A DNA stretch of 52,339 nt from Pirellulales bacterium (GCA_016936015.1 JAFGPV010000018.1:1-52339); one strand, 5' to 3'; numbered from the stretch's first letter, positions 37,697-46,521 are shown. Made by a program: numbers and translations. The notes: generated by a model not told the origin, from the letters alone.

Positions 37697-37710
37697 TAAG
37701 GAACCCGAAT

Positions 37711-39135
37711 ATGTCTTTAGCTCGATTATTGGCGGATTACGCGATCAAAACGCCGGCCGGCGAGGTAACCGAGGCGGCGGTCCAGGCCTGCAAGAAGGTC
37801 GTTCTCGACACCCTGGGAGTTTCCCTTGCCGCCTGGAATGCGCCCGGGATTCCCGGAGTGTACCGACAACTGTGCCGCTGGGGCGGAGCCGAGGAGGCTA
37901 CCGTGCTGGTCTATGGCGCAAAGCTCCCCGGACCGGCGGCGGCCTATGTCAATTCGGCCATGGCCCACGCCCTGGACTACGACGACATCCACGATCCGGC
38001 GGCGCTGCATATTATGAGCGTCGTGCTGCCCGTCGCCCTGGCGGCCGGCGAGATGACGGGGGCCGGCGGAAAGGATCTGCTGACGGCCGTGATCCTGGGG
38101 ATCGAGACCGCCTGCCGGATCGGCATCCCCTACAACCACCGCCGCCGCGGGCTTCAGGGGCGGGGATTCCTGCCGACCAGCGTCATCGGCGGTTTCGGCG
38201 CCGCGTGGGCGGCCTGCCGCCTGCTAAGGCTTTCGGTCGACGAGGCGGTCAGCGCGGCGGGGATCAACTACGCTCAGGCCAGCGGCAACCGGCAGGCGCT
38301 GTTCGAAAAGACGCTGACCAAGCGGCTGCAACCGGCCTTTACCGCCCGAAACGCCCTCTGGTCGGCGCTGCTGGCCGGCAACGGCATCACCGGTCCGGAA
38401 GATTGTTTCGAGGGGGAGGCCGGGTTGTTCCGGGTTTATATCGACGCCGAACCCCCCACGCCCGAGGAGGTGATGAAGAAACGGGATTGTTTCGAGATCG
38501 AACGGGACACGATCAAGCGGTTTACCAGTTGCGGCCTGGCCCATCCCCTAACCCAGGCGGCGCTCGACTTGGCCCGGGAACATCATTTCAAGAAAAACGA
38601 TTTGCAGGAGGTCGCCATCTTCAGCCACGGCGGACCGGACGGCGAGAATCTGACCGGCGGCCCTTTCCGCATGGGAGAGAATCCGCAGGTCGACGCGCAG
38701 TTTTGCAACGCCTACGGCGTGGCGGTCGGACTGCTGCGCGGCAAGGCCGGCCTGGCCGAGTTCACCAACCAGCGGATCCGCGAGGACGCCGAGGTGGCCG
38801 AGCTGGCCACGCAGGTAAAAATCCTCACGGAACTCAGCGATCCGCCGCGGGTCGAACGGATCGAGGACGATTTTCCGCCCCACGTCGACAAGCCGCACGT
38901 GTTGATCGTCAAGACTCGGGACGGCCGGGAATTGCGGAAGACCTACACCATCCGCACCATCCTCAGCCCTCGCCGGATGTCCTTCGACGACACCCTGGAG
39001 AAGTTTTACGAGTGCGTCCGGTTCTCGGGCGTCTGTCCCGACGAGAAGGCGGAGAAAATCGCCGCCGCCGTCCGGGACCTGGAGCGGTTTAAAAACCTTT
39101 CTGAATTCGCTTCGCTGTGTACGATGGACGTTTGA
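37711..39135 (+). CDS. MmgE/PrpD family protein, copy 1
   Basis: Predicted 474 residues; the ATG at 37711 fits the family start (MSLARLLADYAI) with AAGGAA upstream, although the frame is open further. MmgE/PrpD covers 2-methylcitrate dehydratase, cis-aconitate decarboxylase and iminodisuccinate epimerase. Seen: KKVVLDTLGVSLAAWNAPG, SAMAHALDYDDIHDPAALH (the metal-free active-site Asp-Asp-x-His region), and GRGFLPTSVIGGFGAAWAACRLL, LTKRLQPAFTARNALWSALLA (family). It is a clear paralogue of the second copy at 41536, which is coupled to a C-N lyase. The substrate cannot be assigned; being next to the mutarotase gene suggests a sugar-acid pathway. Confidence 0.88.
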   Translation: MSLARLLADYAIKTPAGEVTEAAVQACKKVVLDTLGVSLAAWNAPGIPGVYRQLCRWGGAEEATVLVYGAKLPGPAAAYVNSAMAHALDYDDIHDPAALHIMSVVLPVALAAGEMTGAGGKDLLTAVILGIETACRIGIPYNHRRRGLQGRGFLPTSVIGGFGAAWAACRLLRLSVDEAVSAAGINYAQASGNRQALFEKTLTKRLQPAFTARNALWSALLAGNGITGPEDCFEGEAGLFRVYIDAEPPTPEEVMKKRDCFEIERDTIKRFTSCGLAHPLTQAALDLAREHHFKKNDLQEVAIFSHGGPDGENLTGGPFRMGENPQVDAQFCNAYGVAVGLLRGKAGLAEFTNQRIREDAEVAELATQVKILTELSDPPRVERIEDDFPPHVDKPHVLIVKTRDGRELRKTYTIRTILSPRRMSFDDTLEKFYECVRFSGVCPDEKAEKIAAAVRDLERFKNLSEFASLCTMDV

Positions 39136-39140
39136 TCGGA

Positions 39141-41330
39141 CTACGAGCCGATCAGCAGCAGGAGCTTGAGGAATCCCAGGACGGAAAAGGCGATCAACGA
39201 CGACAGGATAAAGCCGACGGTGTCCACGCGGTTCCACTTGTGGAACTCCCACTGCGTTTTTGGGAAGAGTTTCCGGTGGTCGAAGCGGTCCGGCTGGGCG
39301 TACGACAGATCCAACTCCCGTTGGTCGGCCGCGCGGTCCTCGCGGACCTCGGTCTTCATCTTGGCGAAGAAGCGGTCGAGCCGCCGACGGTCCTCGGGCC
39401 GGGTCAGCAGCGAAACGCCGATGAGAATCAGGAAGGGGAGAATGGTGCGGATCAGGATCCGCACCGTTTCGTTCAGGGCGTAGGTGTTCTTCTCCAGGGG
39501 AAAACCCAGCAGGTCGAGGGCCACCAGCTCCAGGTTCAGCATTCCCGTCCCGGCGCACGTTCCCTGGTCGTTCAGTTTGATGCCTTGGGTCCAAAAGATC
39601 GACTTGGCCGGCACGGGGACCGACTTTTTGAACTTCTCGCCAACCGTCAGGGGGAGCGGTTTAGGCGTCCGGCGTTTCTGCTCCGGAGTCAGGGCCTCCC
39701 AGCCGGCGATCTCTTTTTGTCGTTGCTCCACGTCCATGGCGTGGGCGTGATAGGTGCGGGTATTGGACCGGACCTGGGTCGATTTGAGCAGGTATCCCTG
39801 GCAACGGAGCGCGGGCCGGCAGATCGGCAGGAGGACGGGCAGGAGGAAAAAGAAAATCGCCGCGACGGCCATCGAGGACCAAGCGCCGGCGCGGTTGGCA
39901 CGCCGCCACTTCATCCCCAGCCACCACGTGGCGGCGATCATGACGTTGATCTCCCACATGAACTTCAGCAGTTGGAGGATAGTGTCGAACTGGGTGGCGA
40001 CCAGGGCCCCGGCCACGATCACCACGCCGCCCAATAGCCGACCCACGAGGACGTAGTGCCGCTCGCTGTGGTGGGGGAACAGCGGCCGGTAGACGTTTTT
40101 CGTCAGCAGCGCGGAGCTGGTCAGCATGAGCATCGAGGCGGTGGACATCAGGGCAGCCATCAGGCAGGCGATCATCAGTCCCACCAGCCCCATGCCGATC
40201 GGGCCGAGCAGATGGTAGGAGGCGTACCCCCACAGCATGTCCGGATCGTGGATCTTGTCGTAAAAAACGACGATGGCGCCCAGGGCGAAGAATCCCCACA
40301 GCACGGCGCAGAAACGCTTGATGTAGCTGCCCGTCGTCGCCCCGAACCGGCTGGCGTACTCGTTCCGCGCGGAGGCGTTGGAGGTGAGGAAGTGGGCCTG
40401 GGGGGGCGTATTGCTGACGGCCAACAGAGACAAGGCAACGATGTAGTACCAGGTGAAATCCGGCAGGGTGGGCGAGCCGAGGATCTCGAAGAACGATTCG
40501 GGCAGCCGCGCGTGCATCGTCTGCAGGGCGTCCATCATGCCGCTGCCGCCGTAGACCCCGTTGATTTTCGCCCAACAGAAGGGGAAGAGCATCAGCGACA
40601 TGAAAATGATGCACAAGCCCTGGACTGTGTCGGTCAGCGCCGCCGCCGTCAGCCCGCCAGCGATGCCGTAGATCATGACGACGGCGCAGATGATCCAGAT
40701 CAGCAGGTGTTGGTTCACGTGCGAAAACAAGCGGCGGGGGGCTTCCCGTTCAAGTTGAGTAAAACGGATCCTCTGTTGGGCGGAAAGGGCGGAGCAGTCG
40801 GTGTTCTGAAGCTGCCGCAGTTCGTCCGCCCGGGCCAGCTCCGCCCGCTCCGCGGCGGTCAACTCCGCCTGGCTCTTGGGCGCCATGGCCATCACGGTCT
40901 TCGAGGCGGCGCTGAAGCCCACCGAGAGGTGCGCCATCATCACCACCGCGGCGACCACGGTGTAGAGGCCGGCGATGGCCCGGGAGCCGTAGCGCTCCTC
41001 GAAATAGTCGGCCATGGTCAGCACCCGGAGGCGCCGCATCCAGGGGGCGATCAGCCAGTAGAGCGGCGTGACGAAGAGATACACCAGCGAACTCCAGATC
41101 CCCGCGGCCCCGTTGGTGAAGGTGGTGGTGGCCACGCCCACCGGGCTCTCGACGTTGGTCCCCGCCCCGAAGCAGGCGAAGGTCTGGATGAACTTGCCGA
41201 ACCGCCGCCCGGCCAGGAAATAGTCCTCCTGGTTCTTGATCCGCCGGGCCGACCAGATCCCGATGCCGATGATCACCGCAAAGTACACGCCGATGACCGT
41301 AAAGTCTAAACCGCTCAGGCCGGACTGCAT
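39141..41330 (-). CDS. Sodium/solute symporter (SSS family) with soluble insertion and tail
   Basis: Predicted 729 residues; ATG at 41330 with AGGAG eight bases upstream; the GTG nine bases before is too close. The family start is seen: a first helix with VIGVYFAVIIGIGIWSARRIKN, then DYFLAGRRFGKFIQTFACFGAGTN and TMADYFEERYGSR. About 13-14 membrane helices are expected. Unusual parts: a charged insertion near 155-215 (SQAELTAAERAELARADEL...), and a hydrophilic section near 560-620 before the last two helices. The sequence ends close to the MmgE/PrpD copy 1 stop (5 bases, convergent). It is probably the importer for the substrate of the neighbouring lyase and MmgE/PrpD enzymes, from which it is separated only by a palindromic repeat. 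Confidence 0.85.
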   Translation of the reverse strand: MQSGLSGLDFTVIGVYFAVIIGIGIWSARRIKNQEDYFLAGRRFGKFIQTFACFGAGTNVESPVGVATTTFTNGAAGIWSSLVYLFVTPLYWLIAPWMRRLRVLTMADYFEERYGSRAIAGLYTVVAAVVMMAHLSVGFSAASKTVMAMAPKSQAELTAAERAELARADELRQLQNTDCSALSAQQRIRFTQLEREAPRRLFSHVNQHLLIWIICAVVMIYGIAGGLTAAALTDTVQGLCIIFMSLMLFPFCWAKINGVYGGSGMMDALQTMHARLPESFFEILGSPTLPDFTWYYIVALSLLAVSNTPPQAHFLTSNASARNEYASRFGATTGSYIKRFCAVLWGFFALGAIVVFYDKIHDPDMLWGYASYHLLGPIGMGLVGLMIACLMAALMSTASMLMLTSSALLTKNVYRPLFPHHSERHYVLVGRLLGGVVIVAGALVATQFDTILQLLKFMWEINVMIAATWWLGMKWRRANRAGAWSSMAVAAIFFFLLPVLLPICRPALRCQGYLLKSTQVRSNTRTYHAHAMDVEQRQKEIAGWEALTPEQKRRTPKPLPLTVGEKFKKSVPVPAKSIFWTQGIKLNDQGTCAGTGMLNLELVALDLLGFPLEKNTYALNETVRILIRTILPFLILIGVSLLTRPEDRRRLDRFFAKMKTEVREDRAADQRELDLSYAQPDRFDHRKLFPKTQWEFHKWNRVDTVGFILSSLIAFSVLGFLKLLLLIGS

Positions 41331-41399
41331 CGGATCCACTCCTCAGATGGTTCAGGTGACTTCGCTTGTGGCTAAACAAGAACGCAGAAAAGCGAACGT

Positions 41400-41472
41400 G
41401 TTTAGCCCCGGCACTTGTGCCGGGAGCAGGGCGCATTTCTACGCACACCCGGCACAAGTGCCGGGGCTAAAC
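41400..41472. repeat. Perfect inverted repeat with 25-base arms (TTTAGCCCCGGCACTTGTGC type)
   Basis: Arms 41400-41424 and 41448-41472 are perfect reverse complements, and each arm also folds on itself (CCCGGCAC-TT-GTGCCGGG). Related copies: 26291-26315 (one mismatch), 46432-46503 and perhaps 31030-31054. It separates the symporter from the MmgE/PrpD copy 2 gene. Confidence 0.85.
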
Positions 41473-41535
41473 TTTCGGTCCTACGCGATTCTATTTAGCA
41501 ACTTAACCAATCGGATATTCAATTCATGCCGTTTC

Positions 41536-42999
41536 TTACGTTGTCTGCTCCAACTCGACCAGGGCGTCGTGCAGGCCGCAGGCTTTGTAGAAATCAGCCA
41601 CACCCGCCGACCGTTCCACATTTTCCACGGCCTCGACGATTTTCTCCGCCTGCGCGGGAGGGCAGATCCCGGAAAACTCCGCGCACTTGCGGAATTTATC
41701 GAGGACCACGTCCCAGGGCGTAAACTTGGGATCGAGCACGTCGCGGTTGGTGTGGACGCGGCGCAGCTCTCGGCCGTCGCGGGTCCAGACGATCAGCAGA
41801 TGGGGCTTGTCGATGTGGGGCGGGTAATCGTCGTTCAGGATATTGCCCGGCGGCGGGGGATTTTGCACCGCATCGAGGATCTCCACCTCCTCGGCCAACC
41901 GCAGCACCTCCGTATCGCGGAGGATCTGCTCATTGGTGAACTGCGCCAGGCCGATCTCGCGCCGCAGCAGCGCCAGGGCCGCGCAATAGGCCGCGGAAAA
42001 CTGGGCGTCGACCTGGGGCGTCGCTCCGAGTTTGAACCGCCCGCCGACGAGATTGGCGCCGTTCGGCTCGAAGGCGTCCGGGGGCCAGTAAATCCCGACG
42101 CGCCCGATCTTCTCCCGGCTCAAGTCGTATTCCTTGGAAAGTTCGAGCGCGGCCAGGGTGGTCGGGTAGGAGCCGCCGCAGCCAATGAAACGTTTGACCG
42201 TGCAGCGTTCGATTTCAAAGTAGTCGTGTTTTTTCTCCAGGTCTTCGACGGTGGGCGGCTCGGCGTGGATGAAGACGGGGAACAACCCGGCTGCGCCCTC
42301 CAAGGCCCGGGGAGGTCCGCTCAGGCCGCGTCCCGCCAGTTCCACGGCCCAAAGGGCGTTCCGGGCCGTAAAGGCGGGTTGAATCCGCTTGCCGAGCGTT
42401 TTGTCGAGCAGCGCCTGCCGGTTCCCGCCGGCCTGCGAGTAGGTCAACCCCAGGGCGTTGAGCGTGGCGTCCCGATCGTAATCCAGCAGCCGGCAGGCGG
42501 CGCCCGTCACGCCGAAACCGCCCACCACGCCCGTCTGTAGGAATCCGCGGCCCGAGACGCCCGAACACCGTTGATCGTAGAAGTTGCCCACGCGGCAGGC
42601 GGTTTCCACGCCGAGTACCGCCGCGTCGAGCAGTTCGCGGCCGGAGGCGCCCGTGATCTCTCCCACGGCCAGTACGGCGGGCCAGACCATGCAAGAGATG
42701 TGCAGCGACGAGGGGACGTGGATGTCGTCAAAGTCCAGGGCATGGGCCAGCGCACTGTTGGCGAAGACGGCGTTGGGGGCAGGGCACCGGCCGCCGAAAA
42801 CCAGCAACCGGGCGTCTTCCTGGCCGCCCCACTCCTGCATCTGCTCGAAAACAGCGCGGACGCCGGGGGCGCTCCAACCGGCCAGACTGACTCCCAGGGT
42901 GTCCAGCAAGAGTTTCCGGGCAGCCGCCCGGGCCTCGGCGGTGATGCTTTCCGGCGGCGTCTCGACGGCGATTCGGGCCAGGGATTCTAAAAGGGGCAT
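41536..42999 (-). CDS. MmgE/PrpD family protein, copy 2 (iminodisuccinate-epimerase-type context)
   Basis: Predicted 487 residues; AAGGAG precedes the ATG. Conserved blocks match copy 1: LLLDTLGVSLAGWSAPG, SALAHALDFDDIHVPSSLH, GRGFLQTGVVGGFGVTGAACRLL, LGKRIQPAFTARNALWAVELAG. The gene starts 14 bases after the stop of an argininosuccinate-lyase-like gene on the same strand, an arrangement that recalls the iminodisuccinate pathway of Agrobacterium, where an MmgE/PrpD epimerase works with a C-N lyase. Epimerase, dehydratase and decarboxylase roles remain possible. Co-transcribed with the lyase in all likelihood. Confidence 0.88.
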   Translation of the reverse strand: MPLLESLARIAVETPPESITAEARAAARKLLLDTLGVSLAGWSAPGVRAVFEQMQEWGGQEDARLLVFGGRCPAPNAVFANSALAHALDFDDIHVPSSLHISCMVWPAVLAVGEITGASGRELLDAAVLGVETACRVGNFYDQRCSGVSGRGFLQTGVVGGFGVTGAACRLLDYDRDATLNALGLTYSQAGGNRQALLDKTLGKRIQPAFTARNALWAVELAGRGLSGPPRALEGAAGLFPVFIHAEPPTVEDLEKKHDYFEIERCTVKRFIGCGGSYPTTLAALELSKEYDLSREKIGRVGIYWPPDAFEPNGANLVGGRFKLGATPQVDAQFSAAYCAALALLRREIGLAQFTNEQILRDTEVLRLAEEVEILDAVQNPPPPGNILNDDYPPHIDKPHLLIVWTRDGRELRRVHTNRDVLDPKFTPWDVVLDKFRKCAEFSGICPPAQAEKIVEAVENVERSAGVADFYKACGLHDALVELEQTT

Positions 43000-43013
43000 G
43001 GACTATCGGCTCC

Positions 43014-44522
43014 TTATTTGAGGATTTCCTCCACCGCGGCCGCCAACTCCCGATCCGCGCGTTGGATTTGCTCCAGCCGTCCTTTCTGCCGGGTTCGGGC
43101 TTTTTCCAGCACCTGACGCCGTTCCGTTACCATCCGCTGCACTTCCTGCGGCGCGACGCCGCCTTGCGAGCGATGGGCTTCGACGAACTTGACCGGATCC
43201 ATCGCGGCTTGCAGCAGCCTAGCGTCCAATCCGACGGGCCGGCCGATAATCTTTTTCGCGGCCGCGTCGAGGATCTCGGGGGTCAAGTCCACGGCCGTCG
43301 CCTTTTTTTCATCGTAGAGAATCCGGACCACTTCGCCGACAATGGCGTGGCAAACGCGATAGGGGATCCCCTTTTCCCGGACCAGGATGGCGGCCAGCTC
43401 CGAACAGGTGGCAAATCCCTTGCGGGCGTAGTCGAGCATCACGTCCTTGTGCGGCGTGATCTCCGGAATGGTTTTGTTATAGAGATTCACCGCGTAAAGG
43501 ACCTTCTTCACCACGGGGACGGTGTCTTCGGAAGATTGCATGGCCTCGATCGTGTCTCCCCACATGATGTTGTGCGACCGGGCGGCCACGTCGCAGTAAC
43601 AACCCATCACCGCGCCGACGGTCTGCCGGATCTCCTCGAAAATGCAGGGATTCCGCTTCTGCGGCATCATGCTCGACGTCTCGGAGATCTTCGCGGAGAC
43701 CTCGAGCATGTTCCATTCGAAGGTGCACCAGGTGTACATCTCCGTGCACGTGCGTCCCATGGGCAACAGCAGGTTGGTCATCGCGCAGGCCAGGTCGATG
43801 CCCTGATCGGTCCCGGCGACGCAGAAGTTCGAGTGTTCCAGCACGCCGTCGAAGCCCAGCAGTCGGGCGGGAAGCTCGCGGTCGACGGGAAAACTGGTGC
43901 CCGCCAGGGCGCCGCACCCTAAGTCGCAACGGTTGATCGAATGGTAGACCGCCTCCAGTTGATCGCTGGCATGGGCGACCGCCTCGTGCAATCCCAGCAG
44001 GTAATGCCCGAAGGTCATGGGTTGGGCGTGCATGTAGTGCGTGTAGCCGGGCATCACGACGTGTTTATACTTCTCAGCGTGATCCAATAGCGTGCCGCGG
44101 AATCGCAGCACCGCCTCGATCAGCGGCAGGACCGCTTCCCGCATTTTCAGCCGGTAGTGCGGCGGAGGCAGAGTCCGGCCGATATTGATGTTGCTGACGA
44201 CCGGACCGATCTTGTCCGTCAGGAATCGTTCCAATTGCAGAATGGTCTTGGGAAACCGCGTGTCATACGTTACCAGTATTTCCTCGATGGTCTGCTCGCC
44301 GACCTCGTTGAGCACGCCGAGAATTTGCTTCCCTTGCTCGTGAGGGATAATCCCTTGGCGGACCAGCATCACCGTCCAGGCACGATGGACTTTGGCATAA
44401 CGCGGAACGAGTTCATAAGCTTCCGAAGCGAAGAACCGCTTGCCTTCCTCCAGGGACTTCAATTCTTTTTGGCCACCCAGGCGGATAAACGTGTCCAGGC
44501 TCCGGTTTTTTGTTTCCGACAT
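43014..44522 (-). CDS. Argininosuccinate-lyase-like C-N lyase (fumarase/aspartase superfamily), copy 1
   Basis: Predicted 502 residues; AAGGAGAAG before the ATG. The superfamily catalyses elimination of a C-N bond to release fumarate. Seen: VVSNINIGRTLPPPHYRL, MPGYTHYMHAQPMTFGHYLL (with the His of the active site in YTHYMHAQP), CDLGCGALAGTSFPVDRELPARLLGF, and the signature SSMMPQKRNP at 283-292, where the serine (283/284) is the general base in ASL-type enzymes. True argininosuccinate lyases work in arginine synthesis; here the neighbours are an MmgE/PrpD protein and a symporter, and a paralogue lies 5 kb away, so a catabolic amine (aminopolycarboxylate-type, as in EDDS or iminodisuccinate lyases) is more likely. 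Confidence 0.85.
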   Translation of the reverse strand: MSETKNRSLDTFIRLGGQKELKSLEEGKRFFASEAYELVPRYAKVHRAWTVMLVRQGIIPHEQGKQILGVLNEVGEQTIEEILVTYDTRFPKTILQLERFLTDKIGPVVSNINIGRTLPPPHYRLKMREAVLPLIEAVLRFRGTLLDHAEKYKHVVMPGYTHYMHAQPMTFGHYLLGLHEAVAHASDQLEAVYHSINRCDLGCGALAGTSFPVDRELPARLLGFDGVLEHSNFCVAGTDQGIDLACAMTNLLLPMGRTCTEMYTWCTFEWNMLEVSAKISETSSMMPQKRNPCIFEEIRQTVGAVMGCYCDVAARSHNIMWGDTIEAMQSSEDTVPVVKKVLYAVNLYNKTIPEITPHKDVMLDYARKGFATCSELAAILVREKGIPYRVCHAIVGEVVRILYDEKKATAVDLTPEILDAAAKKIIGRPVGLDARLLQAAMDPVKFVEAHRSQGGVAPQEVQRMVTERRQVLEKARTRQKGRLEQIQRADRELAAAVEEILK

Positions 44523-44624
44523 AATCGTCTTCTCCTTCAGGACCGAATTATTTTCTGGTGGAGTGGATAACGAACGGCGGCTTTAAAACTACAATTATTT
44601 ACCTTGATATTATCATCAGGAGAG

Positions 44625-45776
44625 CTACGAATGATATATCCCAGTTGTGAGATGTTGCGCGTAGGGAATCAGTTCGATGAGGGCCAGGCTGACGACGCCG
44701 ACCAGCACGGCGGCGGTCAGTCCGACGAGGAGGGGCTTCCAGCCCAGGATTCTCAATTGTGCGGCGCTAGTGCCTAGGCCGACGGCCGCCATGGCCGCGG
44801 TCAGGCAGGCGACGGAGACCGCGTCCGCCCGGCTCAAAAAACTCTTCCAGGTCGGCTGCTCGATCAACCCGAAGGCCAGATCGCCGCGATCGCCTAACGA
44901 ACGCACGGCGGCCATGACCACAAAGGCGACCACGAATAAGGGAATGAACTGGTGCCAACGGAACTTTTTGCCTGCCTGGGGATCCCGACGACGACGATGG
45001 TAGAGGATGGCCATCAGGGGAATCACCACCCCCATGCAGACATTCCGCACCAACTTGGTGGTGGTCGCCACGTCCATGGCCATTTTGCAGTCGTAGTGTT
45101 GCTGATACATCATCCCCGCCCCTGCAACCTGCGAGGTTTCATGGATGGCCGTGCCCAGAAAGAGTCCGGCGCACTTGGGATTACCCGCGAAGAGCCAATG
45201 CGACAGAAAGGGGTAGGTGAACATGGCGATGACGCCGAACAGCGTGATGCAGGCCACCGCGTAGCTGATCTCTTCATCCTCGGCGCCGATGGCCGGTCCG
45301 GTCGCTACGATCGCCGAGGCGCCGCAGATGCTGGTCCCCACGGCGATCAGGCTTCCCAACCGCGGCGCGAGCTTCAGTGCCCGGCCCAGCCAACTAACCA
45401 GGAGCAGGGCCGCCGTGATGCAGCCGACGACGACCGGCAGGGCTTGGACGCCGATTTCCCCCACGGCGGCCAGGCTGAGCCGCAGGCCCAGCAGGGCGAT
45501 TCCCAACCGTAAGATCCGTCGCAGTGCAAACCGCAAACCCTTTTCGTACATGGCCGGCAGTCCCGCCGCGTTGCGGACGATTAAACCCAGGAGGATGGTG
45601 ACCATGATCGCGCTGATCGGACTTTTCTTGAAGCCCATCAAGGTCGTGCCCGACCAATCGGCGATCACCGCCCCCAACCAGCCCAGCACGGCGACCAAGG
45701 CCAGCCCGGGCGCCATCTCGCCCAGCCAGTTCATGCCTCGATACAGGGGTCTTTGCCAGCCGGCTGGTGTCGTCAT
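44625..45776 (-). CDS. YeiH-type putative sulfate/sulfite exporter family protein
   Basis: Predicted 383 residues; the ATG at 45776 has GGAAAG upstream and overlaps the preceding gene stop by four bases (ATGA). The sequence has about ten to eleven hydrophobic segments, with the family blocks MVTILLGLIVRNAAGLP, RLGIALLGLRLSLAAVGE, GTSICGASAIVATGPAIGA, and LGTAIHETSQVAGAGMMY typical of the YeiH (UPF0324, Cons_hypoth698) family. Members are annotated as sulfate exporters, though evidence is thin. It is the last gene of the GntR-UxaA operon, which suggests that the operon releases an anion to be expelled, such as sulfite. Confidence 0.85.
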   Translation of the reverse strand: MTTPAGWQRPLYRGMNWLGEMAPGLALVAVLGWLGAVIADWSGTTLMGFKKSPISAIMVTILLGLIVRNAAGLPAMYEKGLRFALRRILRLGIALLGLRLSLAAVGEIGVQALPVVVGCITAALLLVSWLGRALKLAPRLGSLIAVGTSICGASAIVATGPAIGAEDEEISYAVACITLFGVIAMFTYPFLSHWLFAGNPKCAGLFLGTAIHETSQVAGAGMMYQQHYDCKMAMDVATTTKLVRNVCMGVVIPLMAILYHRRRRDPQAGKKFRWHQFIPLFVVAFVVMAAVRSLGDRGDLAFGLIEQPTWKSFLSRADAVSVACLTAAMAAVGLGTSAAQLRILGWKPLLVGLTAAVLVGVVSLALIELIPYAQHLTTGIYHS

Positions 45777-46393
45777 CGTTCTTTCCGTAAAAGTGGTGAA
45801 GGATTGCACTCCCGGCTGAAGCACCAAGCCTCACCGTGTTGCAGAATCGGCCGGCCGGTCAGGCCCGTCCAGACGTCGTGCCGGGTGAGCATCCAACGGG
45901 CGACCTCGGGCAGGGCCTGACGCCGCCAGCCGGGCGTCCGCCACAGCGCCGCCGAGCCGAACTCGCCGCCCAGCCGGACGCCGAGTACGAGATAATGCCG
46001 CACGGTAGGACAGGATAAGACCGCTTTGTCCACATTCGTGTCGATCGGCGTAAAACTGCCCAGCACGACCGCGGGCCGATACCGCACGAGGGCCTCTTGG
46101 GCCGAGGAATGCAATACGGGAGAACCGGCCGGCGGATCGGCGTCCGTCGCCGTGACGCACACGCCGTATTCACCCAGGGCCACGGCCAATTCGCCCCCGC
46201 CGGCGCAGACTTCGATATTCGGTTCCTCCGGCAACGCACTAAGGCACGCGGCCAGCGCCTCGACGAATTGCCGGTTCAACAGGAGATACCGGCCGGCGTC
46301 GACACAGACGCTCAGCCAACCGCCGCGGCGCTCCGCGTCGGCGATCTGCGCCAACTGCGACTGGAACGTCGGTAAGTGCACGGCGGTCGTCAT
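45773..46393 (-). CDS. Unknown Rossmann-like (methyltransferase-fold) protein of the UxaA operon
   Basis: Predicted 206 residues from the ATG at 46393. The open frame extends far upstream, but the upper part is only a shadow of the UxaA gene. A possible SAM-type loop is seen near residue 60 (IEVCAGGGELAVAL) followed by VTATDADPP, which has the acidic residue expected at the end of strand 2. The strand-4 region reads YRPAVVLGSFTPIDTNVD. It ends in a basic tail (LLRKER). The fold suggests a methyltransferase without a known target, or a degenerate one. It lies between the UxaA large-subunit gene and the exporter, with a palindromic repeat upstream and a four-base overlap downstream. Confidence 0.6.
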   Translation of the reverse strand: MTTAVHLPTFQSQLAQIADAERRGGWLSVCVDAGRYLLLNRQFVEALAACLSALPEEPNIEVCAGGGELAVALGEYGVCVTATDADPPAGSPVLHSSAQEALVRYRPAVVLGSFTPIDTNVDKAVLSCPTVRHYLVLGVRLGGEFGSAALWRTPGWRRQALPEVARWMLTRHDVWTGLTGRPILQHGEAWCFSRECNPSPLLRKER

Positions 46394-46431
46394 TGGTTTT
46401 ACGTTGATCGTAGTATGGAAGAGACGTTGAT

Positions 46432-46503
46432 GTTTAGCGGCCGCCGGCACGGCGGCCTGAAATTTTCCGCAATCCAGAGCCGTCGTGCCGGCGGCTGCTA
46501 AAC
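46432..46503. repeat. Inverted repeat GTTTAGCGGCCGCCGGCACG / complement
   Basis: Arms 46432-46455 and 46480-46503 pair at 22 of 24 positions. The outer GTTTAGC is the same as in the 41400 copy, so they form a family. It lies between the unknown gene and the UxaA large-subunit gene, within the operon. Confidence 0.8.
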
Positions 46504-46521
46504 GGGATACGACGTTCGTTT

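Noticed and set aside
40056-41309. 417-codon plus-strand open frame
   Set aside because: Antisense to the symporter; rich in Gly, Gln and Arg, no protein-like pattern.
43014-44522. Arginine biosynthesis (ArgH) for the lyase copies
   Set aside because: No other arginine genes are near; two copies with MmgE/PrpD, symporter and AraC neighbours point to catabolism, although ArgH identity cannot be fully excluded.
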